Source of the DNA: Gudongella oleilytica
GTDB taxonomy: Bacteria; Bacillota; Clostridia; Tissierellales; Tissierellaceae
Assembly: GCF_004101785.1 (NCBI RefSeq)
Contig: NZ_CP035130.1
Span: 310,001 to 374,000 of the forward strand
Direction of reading: 5' to 3'
Length of the DNA stretch: 64,000 nucleotides
Shown: positions 32,339 through 42,305 of the stretch, in pieces
How the letters are laid out: each line of letters opens with the position of its first letter
Position numbering within the stretch: the stretch's first letter is position 1
Program-made: the position numbers and the translations under genes
The notes under the pieces: generated by a model
The model's input: the letters and a program-made list of their open reading frames with translations, nothing else
Database searches by the model: none
What the model was told of the DNA's origin: nothing

Positions 32339-32428
32339 CATGCAATTAAGTCCGATTTTTCATTGCAATTCCAACATTTAGCCCTAATAATTTGATATAA
32401 TATAGTTAATATCAGGGGGGTGTAAAAT

Positions 32429-33826
32429 ATGCTGACCAGGGATTCCAAAGAGAAAAAAGATCAAGTACAAATCTTTTCGATCGATCAAGTAGTGCCTAAA
32501 AACCACATCCTTAGAGACATAGACAGAGCTATAGATTTTTCATTCATCTATGACCTTGTAAAAGACAAATACTGCCTTGATAATGGTAGACCCAGCATAG
32601 ACCCTGTTCTTTTAATCAAAACACTCTTCATACAATATCTTTTTGGAATAAGAAGCATGAGGCAAACCATGAGAGAAATCGAAGTAAATGTTGCATACAG
32701 ATGGTTCCTTGGTTTAGATTTCTACGATGAAGTGCCTCATTTTACTACATTTGGTAACAACTACACCAGAAGATTCCAGGGCACAGATCTTTTCGAAAAA
32801 ATATTTGAGCACATATTAGAGCAATGCTTTGAGAAGGGATATGTAAGCCCAGAGCTTCAATTCATAGATTCAACTCATGTAAAAGCAAGCGCCAACAGGC
32901 ACAAACTTCAAAAAGTGAAAGTTCAAAGAGCCACAAGAACATACCAGAAAGAGCTGATTAAAGAAATCAACAAAGATAGAGAAGATCATGATAAAAAAGA
33001 TTTGAAGCCACCTAAAGACGGAGACGAGAAAATAGTTGAGAAAACAGTAAGCACCACAGATCCTGAAAGTGGATTGTTCCACAAGGGAGAACATAAAGAT
33101 GTATTTGCATACAGTGTTCAGACAAGTTGTGATAAGAATGGGTGGATATTAGGATTTGAGGTATATCCAGGAAATGAGAATGACAGCGTCACCTTCAGTG
33201 ATTTTTTCAAGAAGATAGAGTCACTTGAACAAAAACAATAGTAATGGATGCAGGCTACAAAACGCCGTACATAGCAAAAACACTCTTAGATAAAGGGATC
33301 CTTCCAATACTGCCATACACAAGACCGAAGGGTGTAAGAGGTCAGATAAATAGATCAGATAAATAGATCAGAACACACTTATGACCCTCATAATGACAGT
33401 TATATTTGCCCAGAGAATCAAACATTGGAGTACAAAACAACCAACAGAGAAGGCCATAGAGAATACAAAAGCAATCCCAAAATCTGCAAGAATTGCAGCA
33501 GACTTGAAGAATGTACTAAAAGCAAAAATAGTACAAAGATAATCACTAGGCATATATGGCAAAATTACATAGAGGCATGTGAAGCAATCCGATATACACA
33601 GGATGGCAAAGCATTGTACAAGCTAAGGAAAGAAACCATAGAAAGGATCTTTGGAACTGCCAAAGAGTCTCATGGTTTTAGATACACAACCATGATAGGA
33701 GCTGAGAAAATGGGGTACAAGGCAGCTCTTACTTATGCATGTTTAAATTTGAAGAAGCTGTCGAAGATGTTGAGAAAAGATGGGAAATTGGGTGTGAACC
33801 CAGTAAAAATCGAGGGTTTATTTTAG
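32429..33826 (+). pseudogene. IS1182-family transposase, decayed
   Basis: A DDE transposase of IS1182 type split into pieces. The first 270 residues (32429-33241) carry the N-terminal domain and QFIDSTHVKASANRHK. A frame change near 33236 then moves the reading to another frame (VMDAGYKTPYIAKTLLDKGILP ...). A 13-bp tandem duplication at 33343-33368 shifts it back, and the C-terminus (EYKTTNREGHREYKSNPKICK ... GFRYTTMIGAEKMGYKAALTYACLNLKKL) runs to 33826. The two lesions cancel in net frame but leave stops between them. Element ends are not clear; AGGGTTT near the stop is mirrored by AAACCCT at 33866. Confidence 0.88.
33343..33368 (+). repeat. 13-bp tandem duplication in the IS1182 transposase
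   Basis: CAGATAAATAGAT occurs twice in direct succession (33343-33355, 33356-33368). It adds 13 bp and changes the frame. Confidence 0.95.
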
Positions 33827-33994
33827 ATAGAGTACAAAATATCTTACTAAATTATTTAAATGAGCAAACCCTCGTAAGTGCACAATAATAGATGTATTCA
33901 CAATTCCTAACTAAAGTGTAAAAATTAATATGATTAGACTTTGATAGTGTTTGTAAGTTGCGAACACTATCAAACACTTTAGGAGGGATACTTA

Positions 33995-34357
33995 ATGGAT
34001 ATGAGAAGCTTGAACCATCAGGCGAGTTTAAGAGAATGGCGTGAACTGATATCAGAATGCAGGAACAGTGGCAAATCTGTGAGGAACTGGTGCGAGGAGA
34101 ACTCAGTAAGCCCAAGTAAATATTACTACTGGCTAAGAGCAATAAGAAACGAGTCCCTTGTACTTGCAAGGAAAAGCCTGGCTGTTCCAGCTCAACAGTT
34201 CGCACAGGTATTGGTAAAGGAAGATGAACAGGATATTTCTGCTTCCAGCGGGACATGTGCGATTCTCAAATCTGGACCATTTTCTCTTGAGATACACAAT
34301 GGAGCAGATCTTAAAGTCCTTGAACATACTCTAAGGATAATCGGGAACTTATGCTAG
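33995..34357 (+). CDS. tnpA: IS66 accessory protein TnpA
   Basis: A 120-residue IS66 OrfA with an N-terminal helix-turn-helix (LREWRELISECRNSGKSVRNW, CEENSVSPSKYYYWLRAIR), probably DNA-binding. It starts at ATG 33995 after TTTAGGAGGGATACTTA. Its end overlaps the tnpB start by 7 bp, so the two are translationally coupled. It is required with TnpB for IS66 transposition in studied members; the exact role is not settled. Confidence 0.92.
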   Translation: MDMRSLNHQASLREWRELISECRNSGKSVRNWCEENSVSPSKYYYWLRAIRNESLVLARKSLAVPAQQFAQVLVKEDEQDISASSGTCAILKSGPFSLEIHNGADLKVLEHTLRIIGNLC

Positions 34358-34707
34358 CAGATCTTGGAGGGTTCCTTAAGATATATATCGCCTGTGGTCA
34401 TACCGATATGAGAAAACAAATAGATGGTCTGGCAGCCATCGTATCAAAGAACTTCAACCTGGATCCCTTCGAAAAAAGTCTTTTTCTCTTCTGTGGGAGA
34501 AAGAGAGACAGATTAAAAGCACTCCTATGGGAGGGAGATGGATTTCTACTCATGTACAAAAGATTAGAGGGTGGCAAATTCAACTGGCCTAAGGATGAAA
34601 CAGATGTAATGGAACTGACACCACAACAATACCGATGGCTGATGGAGGGACTCTCCATCCACCAGAAGAAAACAATACAGAGAGTTGAAGATAAAATGAT
34701 ATTATGA
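34351..34707 (+). CDS. tnpB: IS66 accessory protein TnpB
   Basis: A 118-residue IS66 Orf2 protein with the family signature YIACGHTDMRKQIDGLAAIV, then LFLFCGRKRDRLKALLWEGDGFLLMYKRLEGGKF and the C-terminal WPKDETDVMELTPQQYRWLMEGL. It overlaps tnpA and lies 113 bp before tnpC. It has no relation to the RNA-guided TnpB nucleases of IS200/IS605. Confidence 0.95.
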   Translation: MLADLGGFLKIYIACGHTDMRKQIDGLAAIVSKNFNLDPFEKSLFLFCGRKRDRLKALLWEGDGFLLMYKRLEGGKFNWPKDETDVMELTPQQYRWLMEGLSIHQKKTIQRVEDKMIL

Positions 34708-34820
34708 AGGCCTGAAGCTATTGAAAAATACATAGTTACGGGCCTTTTTTAGATTGTTTTTGAACTCTCTAAATGGTATAATAAGGCATAGGTAAATACA
34801 ACCAGAAAGGCTAAATTCCA

Positions 34821-36392
34821 ATGAATGATAGCTCCCTGATAAAGACGCTTCAACAAACAATTGAATCTCAGAACAAGACCATAGAGGGCCTTAGAGAAGA
34901 GCTAAAAAGGGCCAATGAGAACATGGAGTATCTCATAAAGAAACTCTATGGGAGAAAGACAGAAAAGACCGCTGCAATAGACGGTCAGCTTATCATTGGA
35001 GAAATGGCATTGGAAATATTCAATGAAGCAGAGGTTGAAACAGACGATTCAATACTTGAACCTGTACCCTTCGAGGAACCTGTCAAGAGAACCAGAAAAG
35101 GATACAAGAGAAAGGATCTGTTCAAGGACCTACCACAACAGGATCAGATATATAAGCTTGATAAATCACAGCAGACATGCCCGATAGATGGAAGCAGTCT
35201 ATCAGTAGTCGGCAATAAGTTCCTGCGTTCAGAAATCAAATACATACCTGCAGAAATAAGCATCATAAATATATATCAGGAAAGCTACGAATGCAAAACC
35301 TGTAAAAAGGAGAATAGACCAGGCATATTCAATCCATACACACCAGAGCCAGTACTCCAGCATTCCTATGCAACCGCATCAAGTGTAGCCTTTACGATGT
35401 ATCAAAAATTCGTCCAGTCAGTGCCGCTTAAAAGGCAAGAAAAGGATTGGGAGAGGATGGGGTTCCCACTAAAGAGAGGCACCATGGCAAACTGGATAAT
35501 GAAAACCTCAGAACAGTGGCTTATGCCAGTTGAGAAAAAACTTAGGGAAGAACTTCTAAAAGAGAAGTACCTCCATGCTGACGAGACACCTGTACAGGTC
35601 ATGAATGAAGAGGGCAAAAAGAATACCACAAAATCGTACATGTGGGTCTACAGCACATCGACAAGTGCCAAGAAACAAATAAGGCTCTTCAGATATGAGA
35701 CAGGAAGGTCAGGAGACTACCCAAAAGAATTCCTAAAGGGATTCAAAGGTTACCTCCATACAGACGCCTACTCAGGCTATGAGAAGATAAAGGGGGTAAA
35801 CCACTGCCTGTGTTGGACACATGTAAGGAGATACTTTGTGGATGCAAGTCCAAAGGAGCTGGACACTCCAGAAGGTACACTCCCAGCAATGGGTATCGCC
35901 TACTGTAACAAGCTCTTCGATTGGGAGAAGAAATTCAAGGACCTTCCATCCGAAGAGAGAAAACTAAAAAGACTTGAACATGAAAAGCCCTTACTGGAGG
36001 CCTTCTTTGCATGGGCAGAAAAAACAAAGACACAAATCCTCCCTAAATCAAAGACAGGTCAGGCAATCAATTATGCCCTAAATCACAAGGACAAACTTCA
36101 AGAATACCTAAAGGATGGAAATTGTATGATCTCGAACAACATCGCAGAAAACAGCATCAAACCATTCACGGTAGGTAGGAAGAACTGGCTATTCTGTGGA
36201 AGTCCACAAGGAGCCGCATCTAGCGCATGCGTTTACTCACTGGTGGAAACAGCCAAAGCCAATGGACTAAATCCGTATAAATACCTTGAGTATATACTAT
36301 CTAGACTACCAGGCAGAGATTTCAAAAATAACCCTGGAATAATTGATTTGATGATGCCCTGGGATTCATTGATTCAAGAAATTTGTAAATAA
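34821..36392 (+). CDS. tnpC: IS66 transposase TnpC
   Basis: A 523-residue DDE transposase of the IS66 family, apparently intact. In order: an N-terminal coiled-coil (SLIKTLQQTIESQNKTIEGLREELKRA), a zinc-binding region (QTCPIDGS, YECKTC), the catalytic core with HADETPVQV, YLHTDAYSGYEK and HVRRYFVDAS, and the C-terminal NNIAENSIKPFTVGRKNWLF containing the last acidic residue. It starts at ATG 34821 with a weak ribosome-binding site (CCAGAAAGG). A stem-loop with TTTTTT lies between tnpB and tnpC (about 34708-34750). Confidence 0.95.
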   Translation: MNDSSLIKTLQQTIESQNKTIEGLREELKRANENMEYLIKKLYGRKTEKTAAIDGQLIIGEMALEIFNEAEVETDDSILEPVPFEEPVKRTRKGYKRKDLFKDLPQQDQIYKLDKSQQTCPIDGSSLSVVGNKFLRSEIKYIPAEISIINIYQESYECKTCKKENRPGIFNPYTPEPVLQHSYATASSVAFTMYQKFVQSVPLKRQEKDWERMGFPLKRGTMANWIMKTSEQWLMPVEKKLREELLKEKYLHADETPVQVMNEEGKKNTTKSYMWVYSTSTSAKKQIRLFRYETGRSGDYPKEFLKGFKGYLHTDAYSGYEKIKGVNHCLCWTHVRRYFVDASPKELDTPEGTLPAMGIAYCNKLFDWEKKFKDLPSEERKLKRLEHEKPLLEAFFAWAEKTKTQILPKSKTGQAINYALNHKDKLQEYLKDGNCMISNNIAENSIKPFTVGRKNWLFCGSPQGAASSACVYSLVETAKANGLNPYKYLEYILSRLPGRDFKNNPGIIDLMMPWDSLIQEICK

Positions 36393-36563
36393 CAAGACTA
36401 ATGGAGATGACCCGAGATCATCTCCATAAATTTTTCTAGGCATATATTATTGTGCACTTACAATATAATTTGTCTGAATCATGATTATTGGTTAATATCA
36501 AATTTCTTTGGTATAATTAACTTAGAATATGAAACCAGGTATTAACAATAATAGGAGGCTACC

Positions 36564-37739
36564 ATGAAAAAAATACTAACACTCGTAGTGTGTTTGGGTT
36601 TAATCTTTGCTACACTAGTACCATCTTATGCAGAAGAAAACGCAGAAAGTATACAAAAATCAGATTCTGAAGTTGGCGAAGTGTTTAATCTAACACTTGA
36701 CGAGGCAATCAAGATTGGATTTGAAAAAAATGCTGATCTTGAAATCGCCAAACTTGAACTTGAAAAGGCAGAAGTAGTTTATAAGAGAGAAATAAGAGAT
36801 GTTCGAGACATGGAGAGAAATGTTGACTTGATATTCTCAAGAGACCCTATAACCGGATATAGGGCAGAGGATGCTGCAATAAATAAGGTTTTGGTAAAAA
36901 ACGGAGCTATGCGAAGGACTGTAGAACTTAACCACAATGCTGCAATATGGAACGTAGCAATCGCTGAAAATAGTTTGACCTATAAAATAAAAAAATCATA
37001 CTATGATACTGCTCTTTCTTATGAACAGCTAAAAATTACAAGAGAGAATTTTGAGCTCTCTAAAAAGCAATTATCTATCGGTGAACTCAGGTTGAGTGTA
37101 GGCATGATCTCAAAACAACAGCTATTAGGGCTGCAACTATCATTGTCACAGGCACAAAGCCAGCTTGATGGAGCAACACTGGCATTTGAGTTACAAGCAA
37201 TGAGCTTTAAGAATCTTATAGGATTACCAATGGATACTCAAATTTTTTTATCAGATCCAATAGCTATCTCAAGCTACGAGCCAATCGATATTGACAAGTC
37301 AATTAGTGAATCAAATGAAAACAATGCCATGCTGAAGATGTCAAGAGAGAGATCCGAGCTATCCGAGCTAAATTTCGAGGCGATAAAGGTTAAATATCCA
37401 GATATCACTTATAGATACCGGGAAGAGGCTTTAGTCGTTGCTAATGCTAAGAGAAGTGCAGAACAGGTAAGAACCGCTGTTGAAATGGGGGTAAGGTCAG
37501 CATACTTGAATCTTATAACAGCAGAAAAGCAAATAGCAACCTTTAAGCTTGCAGTACAACAGGCAACTGAAGCGCTTAGAATAGCTGAACTTAGCTTTGA
37601 ACTTGGGCAAAATACACCAACTGAGATTGCTCAGGCAAATATTAACCTTATGAATGCAAAGAAGAGCCTGGCACAGCAAATACACGCGTACAACTTAGCT
37701 CTGCTTGATTTTGAGTATTCGACTGGAATTGGGAAATAA
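36564..37739 (+). CDS. TolC-family-like coiled-coil export protein
   Basis: A 391-residue secreted protein with a signal peptide (MKKILTLVVCLGLIFATLVPSYA) and two repeats of long helices with the TolC pattern: LTLDEAIKIGFEKNADLEIAKLELEKAE near the N-terminus and TAEKQIATFKLAVQQATEALRIAELSFELGQNTPTEIAQANINL near the C-terminus. TolC proteins form outer-membrane export ducts in Gram-negative bacteria. In a single-membrane Firmicute such a protein must act differently, perhaps as a periplasm-like wall adaptor. It is upstream of an ABC pump pair and two membrane-fusion adaptors. A promoter-like TTGGTT-18-TATAAT lies before it. Confidence 0.75.
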   Translation: MKKILTLVVCLGLIFATLVPSYAEENAESIQKSDSEVGEVFNLTLDEAIKIGFEKNADLEIAKLELEKAEVVYKREIRDVRDMERNVDLIFSRDPITGYRAEDAAINKVLVKNGAMRRTVELNHNAAIWNVAIAENSLTYKIKKSYYDTALSYEQLKITRENFELSKKQLSIGELRLSVGMISKQQLLGLQLSLSQAQSQLDGATLAFELQAMSFKNLIGLPMDTQIFLSDPIAISSYEPIDIDKSISESNENNAMLKMSRERSELSELNFEAIKVKYPDITYRYREEALVVANAKRSAEQVRTAVEMGVRSAYLNLITAEKQIATFKLAVQQATEALRIAELSFELGQNTPTEIAQANINLMNAKKSLAQQIHAYNLALLDFEYSTGIGK

Positions 37740-37850
37740 GAAGGATAATGAACAATGACTGAATGAACAATGAACAATTGAGAAACGAATTCACAATGCA
37801 TACCCATGCTGGGCACACAGCAATTCACGATTCACAATTGAAAGACAAAG
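37740..37850. repeat. Heptamer-repeat region after the TolC-like gene
   Basis: ATGAACA-type heptamers (about 37747-37780) are followed by AATTCACAATGCAT and CAATTCACGATTCACAATT tracts, then AGATCCTTCACTCTG-CAGGATGAC. Here both tract types point the same way. No gene is seen. Confidence 0.7.
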
Positions 37851-37968
37851 ATAAGATCCTTCACTCTGTTCAGGATGACAAAGAAAGGATAGTTAAGAAC
37901 TGAGAAAGCATTAAAAAACTCTTAGATTTTAGCTCTAAACTCTGAACTATCTTTTGTGGGGTGGTAAG

Positions 37969-38679
37969 ATGGCACCAGAAATTTTAATGAAAGCGGAAAA
38001 CATCAGCAAGCTCTACCAAATGGGAGAGCTTGAAGTTGTTGCGGTGAAAAAAGTTGATCTTGAAATATATAAAGGTGAATTTGTAGTAATCCTAGGTCCT
38101 TCAGGCTCGGGCAAGAGTACCCTCCTAAATATCCTTGGCGGAATGGACGTACCCTCTGAAGGTAATGTCTACATGGAGGGAGAGAACATCATAGGCTTCA
38201 ACGATAAAAAGCTTACCTATTACCGCAGAGACAAGATAGGTTTTGTGTTCCAGTTCTATAACCTAATGGGAACCTTGACAGCAAGGGAAAATGTTGAGCT
38301 TGCTACTGAGATCTGTCAAAATGCCTTAGATATTGATGAAGTAATGGATACAGTTGGGCTTGGAGATCGAAAGGATCACTTTCCTGCTCAGCTTTCAGGA
38401 GGTGAGCAGCAGCGTGTTGCCATTGCCCGGGCTGTTGCCAAGAATGCGGATCTTCTACTCTGTGACGAGCCGACAGGTGCTCTGGACTTTGAAACAGGGA
38501 TAAAGATATTGAAGCTTCTTAAAGATATTAATATTAAGTACAATAAGACAGTTGTTATAATAACCCACAACGTCCCTATCGGTGAGATGGCCGATCGGGT
38601 TATTCGTATGCGCAGTGGTATGATAACGGAAATCAAGACAAATGAAAATCCAATTGACCCCGAAAGGATCGTTTGGTGA
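37969..38679 (+). CDS. ABC transporter ATP-binding protein, MacB/LolD type
   Basis: A 236-residue ABC ATPase with Walker A GPSGSGKST, Q-loop VFQFYNLMGTLTA, signature LSGGEQQRVAIARA, Walker B LLLCDEPTGALD and the H-loop HNV. Similarity is to the MacB/LolD/FtsE class working with FtsX-type permeases. I start at ATG 37969, where homology begins. Its TGA overlaps the permease ATG (TGATG) at 38677-38681. With the adaptor at 41064 it forms a three-gene export unit resembling MacAB. Confidence 0.93.
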   Translation: MAPEILMKAENISKLYQMGELEVVAVKKVDLEIYKGEFVVILGPSGSGKSTLLNILGGMDVPSEGNVYMEGENIIGFNDKKLTYYRRDKIGFVFQFYNLMGTLTARENVELATEICQNALDIDEVMDTVGLGDRKDHFPAQLSGGEQQRVAIARAVAKNADLLLCDEPTGALDFETGIKILKLLKDINIKYNKTVVIITHNVPIGEMADRVIRMRSGMITEIKTNENPIDPERIVW

Positions 38680-41036
38680 TGAAAAAGCTGGATTTAAGGC
38701 TGTTAAGATCGATCAAAAACTCTAAGGGGCAATTTATATCCATAACTGTGACAATTATAGTTGCCCTTGTGATCTTCATATCCTTCAGCATGGTTGCAGA
38801 TAAACTGGGAAATTCGATAGACAGGTACTATGAGGTCACCAATTTTTCAGATATAACTGCAAGAGTCTCCAGGATACCCGCTGGTGCCGTTCAGGAGCTT
38901 TTAGCTATCGAGGGAATTGAGTCTGTTCAGGGTCGTATAGTATCTGATGTACCCTTAAAGGTCGAGGATCCTGATGAGAAGGTTACAGTCAGACTTGTAT
39001 CTGTTTCTCCATCCGAAGAGCCTATTAACTCGCTTTACACCATAGGTGGTGAAGAACTGGGTAATAACATTAGCTCAACTGCTGTGCTCCAGCAGTTTTT
39101 TGTGGGCAGGGACATGAGCTTTGGGGATATAATAACCCCATATATCGGTGGCAAGACCTATCCTCTTCTGGTAGTTGGAGAAGTAGGCAGCCCTGAATAC
39201 ATCTACCTTATGGAGAATGAGCAGGAGCTTCTTCCCGATGAAAAGGGCTTCGGGGTAATATATGTCACAGAGGAATTTGCTCAATCCACTCTTGGCTTTC
39301 AGGGTAGCTACAATGATATAGTATTCAAGGTATCGAATAGCCATAGGAACAGAATAGATTCAATAGTTGACCAGCTTGAGGACGAGCTTGAGAGATACGG
39401 TGTAAGCTCTGTCATCAAGAGAGAGGATCAGCTGAGCCACAGCGTTATGATGCAGGAGGTAGACTCGCTTAGTATAATGTCAACTGCCATGACTGTGGTA
39501 TTCCTATTTGTCGCGGCTATAATAATCAGTATAATGCTTTCAAGGCTTGTCAGAAAGGACAGAATGGCAATAGGGGTCATGAAGGGTCTTGGTTATACCG
39601 ATGCCCAGGTTCTCCTACATTATGTCAAGTATTCCATCCTCATAGGTATGCTTGGATCATTCATTGGTATTCTTATTAGTATTCCCGTGTCTGTAGCTTT
39701 GGTCAAGCTGTATATTCAATACATGAATGTACCCGTTCTGGACACCTCTATGGATCCAATGTACTTTGCTTATGGGATAACACTTACCACTGCTTTTTGT
39801 GTTGCAGCGGGTCTATTTGGCTCAAGGTCGATAATGGCCATTACCCCTGCTGATGCTATGAGACCAGAGGCACCTAAAGCCGGGAAGAGGATATGGCTTG
39901 AAGGCTTGAAGGGCATTTGGAGGCGTATATCCTTTAGCTGGAAGATAGTCATAAGAAATATTTCTCGTACGAAAAGACGAGCTGTGTTTCTTGTTGTAGG
40001 TATTGCCCTTACATTTGCTATAACCATGCTACCCATATACATGGCTACCATCTGGGATACTCTCCTTGACAGCCAGTATGGAGAACTTCAGAGGATGGAT
40101 TACAGCATAGATCTTTCAAAGCCAACGAACGCAAGTGTTCTTTTAGATATAAAGCAGCTTGCTGATATAAATGTTATCGAGCCTAAGGTAGAAATGCCAA
40201 TGCAGATTAAGAATGGATGGAGAAAGAAGACTGTAAGCGTTGTAGCAGTCCCTTCGGAAACGGTGATGTACAGCTTCATGGGCAAAGATAAGAAACAGAT
40301 CCAGCTGCCTGAAGACGGAATACTGTTATCCAGTATTCTCGCCCATGGTCTTGGAGCAAAAACCGGAGACTATGTAGAGGTCAAAAGCTTTATCCCAGGA
40401 CTAGATGAAAAGGAGCTTCAGGTGAAGGGTATCGTTGAGCAGTATCTGGGAGCAAATGCTTATATGGATATCGAGGCTATTTACAAGGTAGTCGAGGAGA
40501 AAAACATTGCTACCGGTGCTTATGTTTTAACAGATACCGATATAACAGGAAGCCTTAAGGAGATCAAAAATATTAGAGCAGTACAGTCTGTTGGAGATAT
40601 GCAGGATGCTATGGTCGAATACATGGATATGATAATTGCCTCCATGGGTACTATGATGATATTTGGAGGGATACTTGGTTTTGCCATTGTATATAATATT
40701 ACTACGGTTAGCATAAATGAAAGACTTCTGGAATTTTCATCCCTTCGAGTCATGGGCTTTGAAAAGAAGGAGATCTTTAGGATGATAACAAGGGAAAATG
40801 CCTTGATGACTGTAATAGGAATTATCCTTGGAATCCCCGTCGGGTATGGAATGATCAAGGGTCTTGAGACATCCATCTCTACGGATATTTATACTATACC
40901 TGCTATAATAATGCCGTCGACTTATGTAATAGCCACAATTGCAACCTTGATATTCGTAGCAATAGCACAGCTTGCAACCTATAGAAAGATCAATAATCTT
41001 AGCTTTTTAGATGCATTGAAGAACCGCGTTTCCTGA
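38679..41036 (+). CDS. ABC transporter permease, FtsX/MacB family
   Basis: A 785-residue membrane protein with two FtsX domains. The N-terminal helix (SIKNSKGQFISITVTIIVALVIFIS) is followed by a large extracytoplasmic domain, three helices (about 265-390), a linker, a second N-terminal-like helix (RRAVFLVVGIALTFAITMLPIY), a second extracytoplasmic domain and three final helices. This duplicated layout marks lipoprotein, peptide or lipid exporters. ATG 38679 overlaps the ATPase stop, showing translational coupling. The adaptor follows after 27 bp. Substrate is unknown. Confidence 0.9.
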   Translation: MKKLDLRLLRSIKNSKGQFISITVTIIVALVIFISFSMVADKLGNSIDRYYEVTNFSDITARVSRIPAGAVQELLAIEGIESVQGRIVSDVPLKVEDPDEKVTVRLVSVSPSEEPINSLYTIGGEELGNNISSTAVLQQFFVGRDMSFGDIITPYIGGKTYPLLVVGEVGSPEYIYLMENEQELLPDEKGFGVIYVTEEFAQSTLGFQGSYNDIVFKVSNSHRNRIDSIVDQLEDELERYGVSSVIKREDQLSHSVMMQEVDSLSIMSTAMTVVFLFVAAIIISIMLSRLVRKDRMAIGVMKGLGYTDAQVLLHYVKYSILIGMLGSFIGILISIPVSVALVKLYIQYMNVPVLDTSMDPMYFAYGITLTTAFCVAAGLFGSRSIMAITPADAMRPEAPKAGKRIWLEGLKGIWRRISFSWKIVIRNISRTKRRAVFLVVGIALTFAITMLPIYMATIWDTLLDSQYGELQRMDYSIDLSKPTNASVLLDIKQLADINVIEPKVEMPMQIKNGWRKKTVSVVAVPSETVMYSFMGKDKKQIQLPEDGILLSSILAHGLGAKTGDYVEVKSFIPGLDEKELQVKGIVEQYLGANAYMDIEAIYKVVEEKNIATGAYVLTDTDITGSLKEIKNIRAVQSVGDMQDAMVEYMDMIIASMGTMMIFGGILGFAIVYNITTVSINERLLEFSSLRVMGFEKKEIFRMITRENALMTVIGIILGIPVGYGMIKGLETSISTDIYTIPAIIMPSTYVIATIATLIFVAIAQLATYRKINNLSFLDALKNRVS

Positions 41037-41063
41037 TCTTAAATCATACGAGGATGTGAGAAA

Positions 41064-42305
41064 ATGAAAAAGAAGCTTGTTATGATCGCAATACCTGCAG
41101 TAACTGTGTTGGCAGCCATGGGATACTTTATGAGCCTGAACGTTGCTGTCGAAGTGAACACTTCAGCGGCTGTAAAGGGCAGCATAAGCGAATATGTTGA
41201 AGAGATAGGCGAAGTTGACCTTCGAAATAAGGTGAAGGTAAATTCTCCTGTAAGCGGGGAGGTACTTGAGGTTCTTATTAGTTCAGGAGACGTCGTCGCT
41301 GAAGGAGATTTGCTTATTAGACTGGATGGTACCGATGCTGCGAGACAGCTTGCAGAGCTTGATGCCCAAATCCTCGCTGCTCATGCGCAGCTAAATGATG
41401 CAAAAAGAACAGGAAATTCTGATGCCATAAAAAGTCTGGAGCTTGACATAGCGAATCTTACATCCCAAATCGCTGAGGATGAGATCAAGCTTAAGGATAT
41501 GAAGGCCTTGTACGATGCTGGAGCAATTAGCCAGGAAAGCTATAGAAGCTTTGAAAGAGCACTTGAGGCACAAAAACTCAATCTGCAGAAGCTGAGGCTT
41601 CAGTTAAACCAACTGAAAAGTCCTGTTTCGCAAAATATTGTCGCTCAGTTCGAGGCACAACTAAAGCAGCTTCAGATACAGAGAGAATCGATGGTTGATT
41701 ATCAGGGTGACTTTGTCATAACCGCAAGTATCCCAGGGACAGTAATGAATCTGCAGACCGAAAAAGGGGACTTCCTTCAACCAGGAATGACGGTACTTGA
41801 GATTGGAGATATGGAGAAACTATTTATTACAGCTGATGTACTTGTCGGAGATATTGCAGGGATAGAAGAAGGGACCAAGGTAGAAATAAGCAGCAAGGAT
41901 CTTGGTATTGACAATATTACCGGCAAAGTGACTATGATACACCCAAATGCCTTTACAAAGTTTTCCGATCTTGGGATCGAGCAAAAGAGGATAAGAGCTG
42001 AGATTGATTTTGAGGACAAGCCTGAAAATATCAAGCCGGGGTATGATCTTGAGCTGAAGCTTATTCTTAAGGAAAGTGACAACACCCTTATCATCCCTGA
42101 AAACTCAGTTTTCAAGCTTGACAGTAAGAGCTTTGTGTTTATATCAGATAACGGCACAGCAAGACTTAGAGAGGTCGAAACAGGAATTAAAAGCGGAAGA
42201 GATATCGAGGTACTTTCAGGTCTTCAGGAAGGTGAGTATGTTATTGAGTCTCCGGATGAAGAACTGGAGGAAGGGAAGAAAGTAAAAGCAATGAACAATG
42301 ATTAA
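41064..42305 (+). CDS. Membrane-fusion (HlyD/MacA-like) adaptor of the ABC exporter
   Basis: A 413-residue adaptor with an N-terminal membrane anchor (MKKKLVMIAIPAVTVLAAMGYF), a biotinyl-lipoyl-like half (NSPVSGEVLEVLISSGDVVAEGDLLIRLDG), a long coiled-coil hairpin (about 90-200), the second lipoyl half (ITASIPGTVMNLQTEKGDFLQPGMTVLEIGD) and beta-barrel domains. In diderms it links the pump to TolC. It is the third gene of the ABC unit. The last codons (ATG AAC AAT GAT TAA) are a heptamer repeat, so the C-terminus was probably set by repeat insertion. Confidence 0.9.
   Translation: MKKKLVMIAIPAVTVLAAMGYFMSLNVAVEVNTSAAVKGSISEYVEEIGEVDLRNKVKVNSPVSGEVLEVLISSGDVVAEGDLLIRLDGTDAARQLAELDAQILAAHAQLNDAKRTGNSDAIKSLELDIANLTSQIAEDEIKLKDMKALYDAGAISQESYRSFERALEAQKLNLQKLRLQLNQLKSPVSQNIVAQFEAQLKQLQIQRESMVDYQGDFVITASIPGTVMNLQTEKGDFLQPGMTVLEIGDMEKLFITADVLVGDIAGIEEGTKVEISSKDLGIDNITGKVTMIHPNAFTKFSDLGIEQKRIRAEIDFEDKPENIKPGYDLELKLILKESDNTLIIPENSVFKLDSKSFVFISDNGTARLREVETGIKSGRDIEVLSGLQEGEYVIESPDEELEEGKKVKAMNND

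Larger units (their letters stand above)
33874..36461 (+). mobile_element. IS66-family insertion sequence, complete
   Basis: A 2588-bp element with tnpA, tnpB and tnpC in order. The ends are 21-bp inverted repeats (33874-33894 and 36441-36461, GTAAGTGCACAATAATA core, 20 of 21 matching). IS66 normally makes 8-bp target duplications, but the flanking 8-mers AAACCCTC and AATATAAT differ, so one side may have been rearranged. It lies directly beside the decayed IS1182 copy. Confidence 0.92.

Noticed and set aside
33230-33245. Programmed -1 frameshift in the IS1182 transposase
   Set aside because: The bases around CAAAAACAATAG do not form a proper X XXY YYZ slippery heptamer in the reading frame, and a second lesion follows, so decay is the simpler explanation.
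33866-36469. 8-bp target-site duplication around the IS66 element
   Set aside because: The flanking 8-mers AAACCCTC and AATATAAT do not match.
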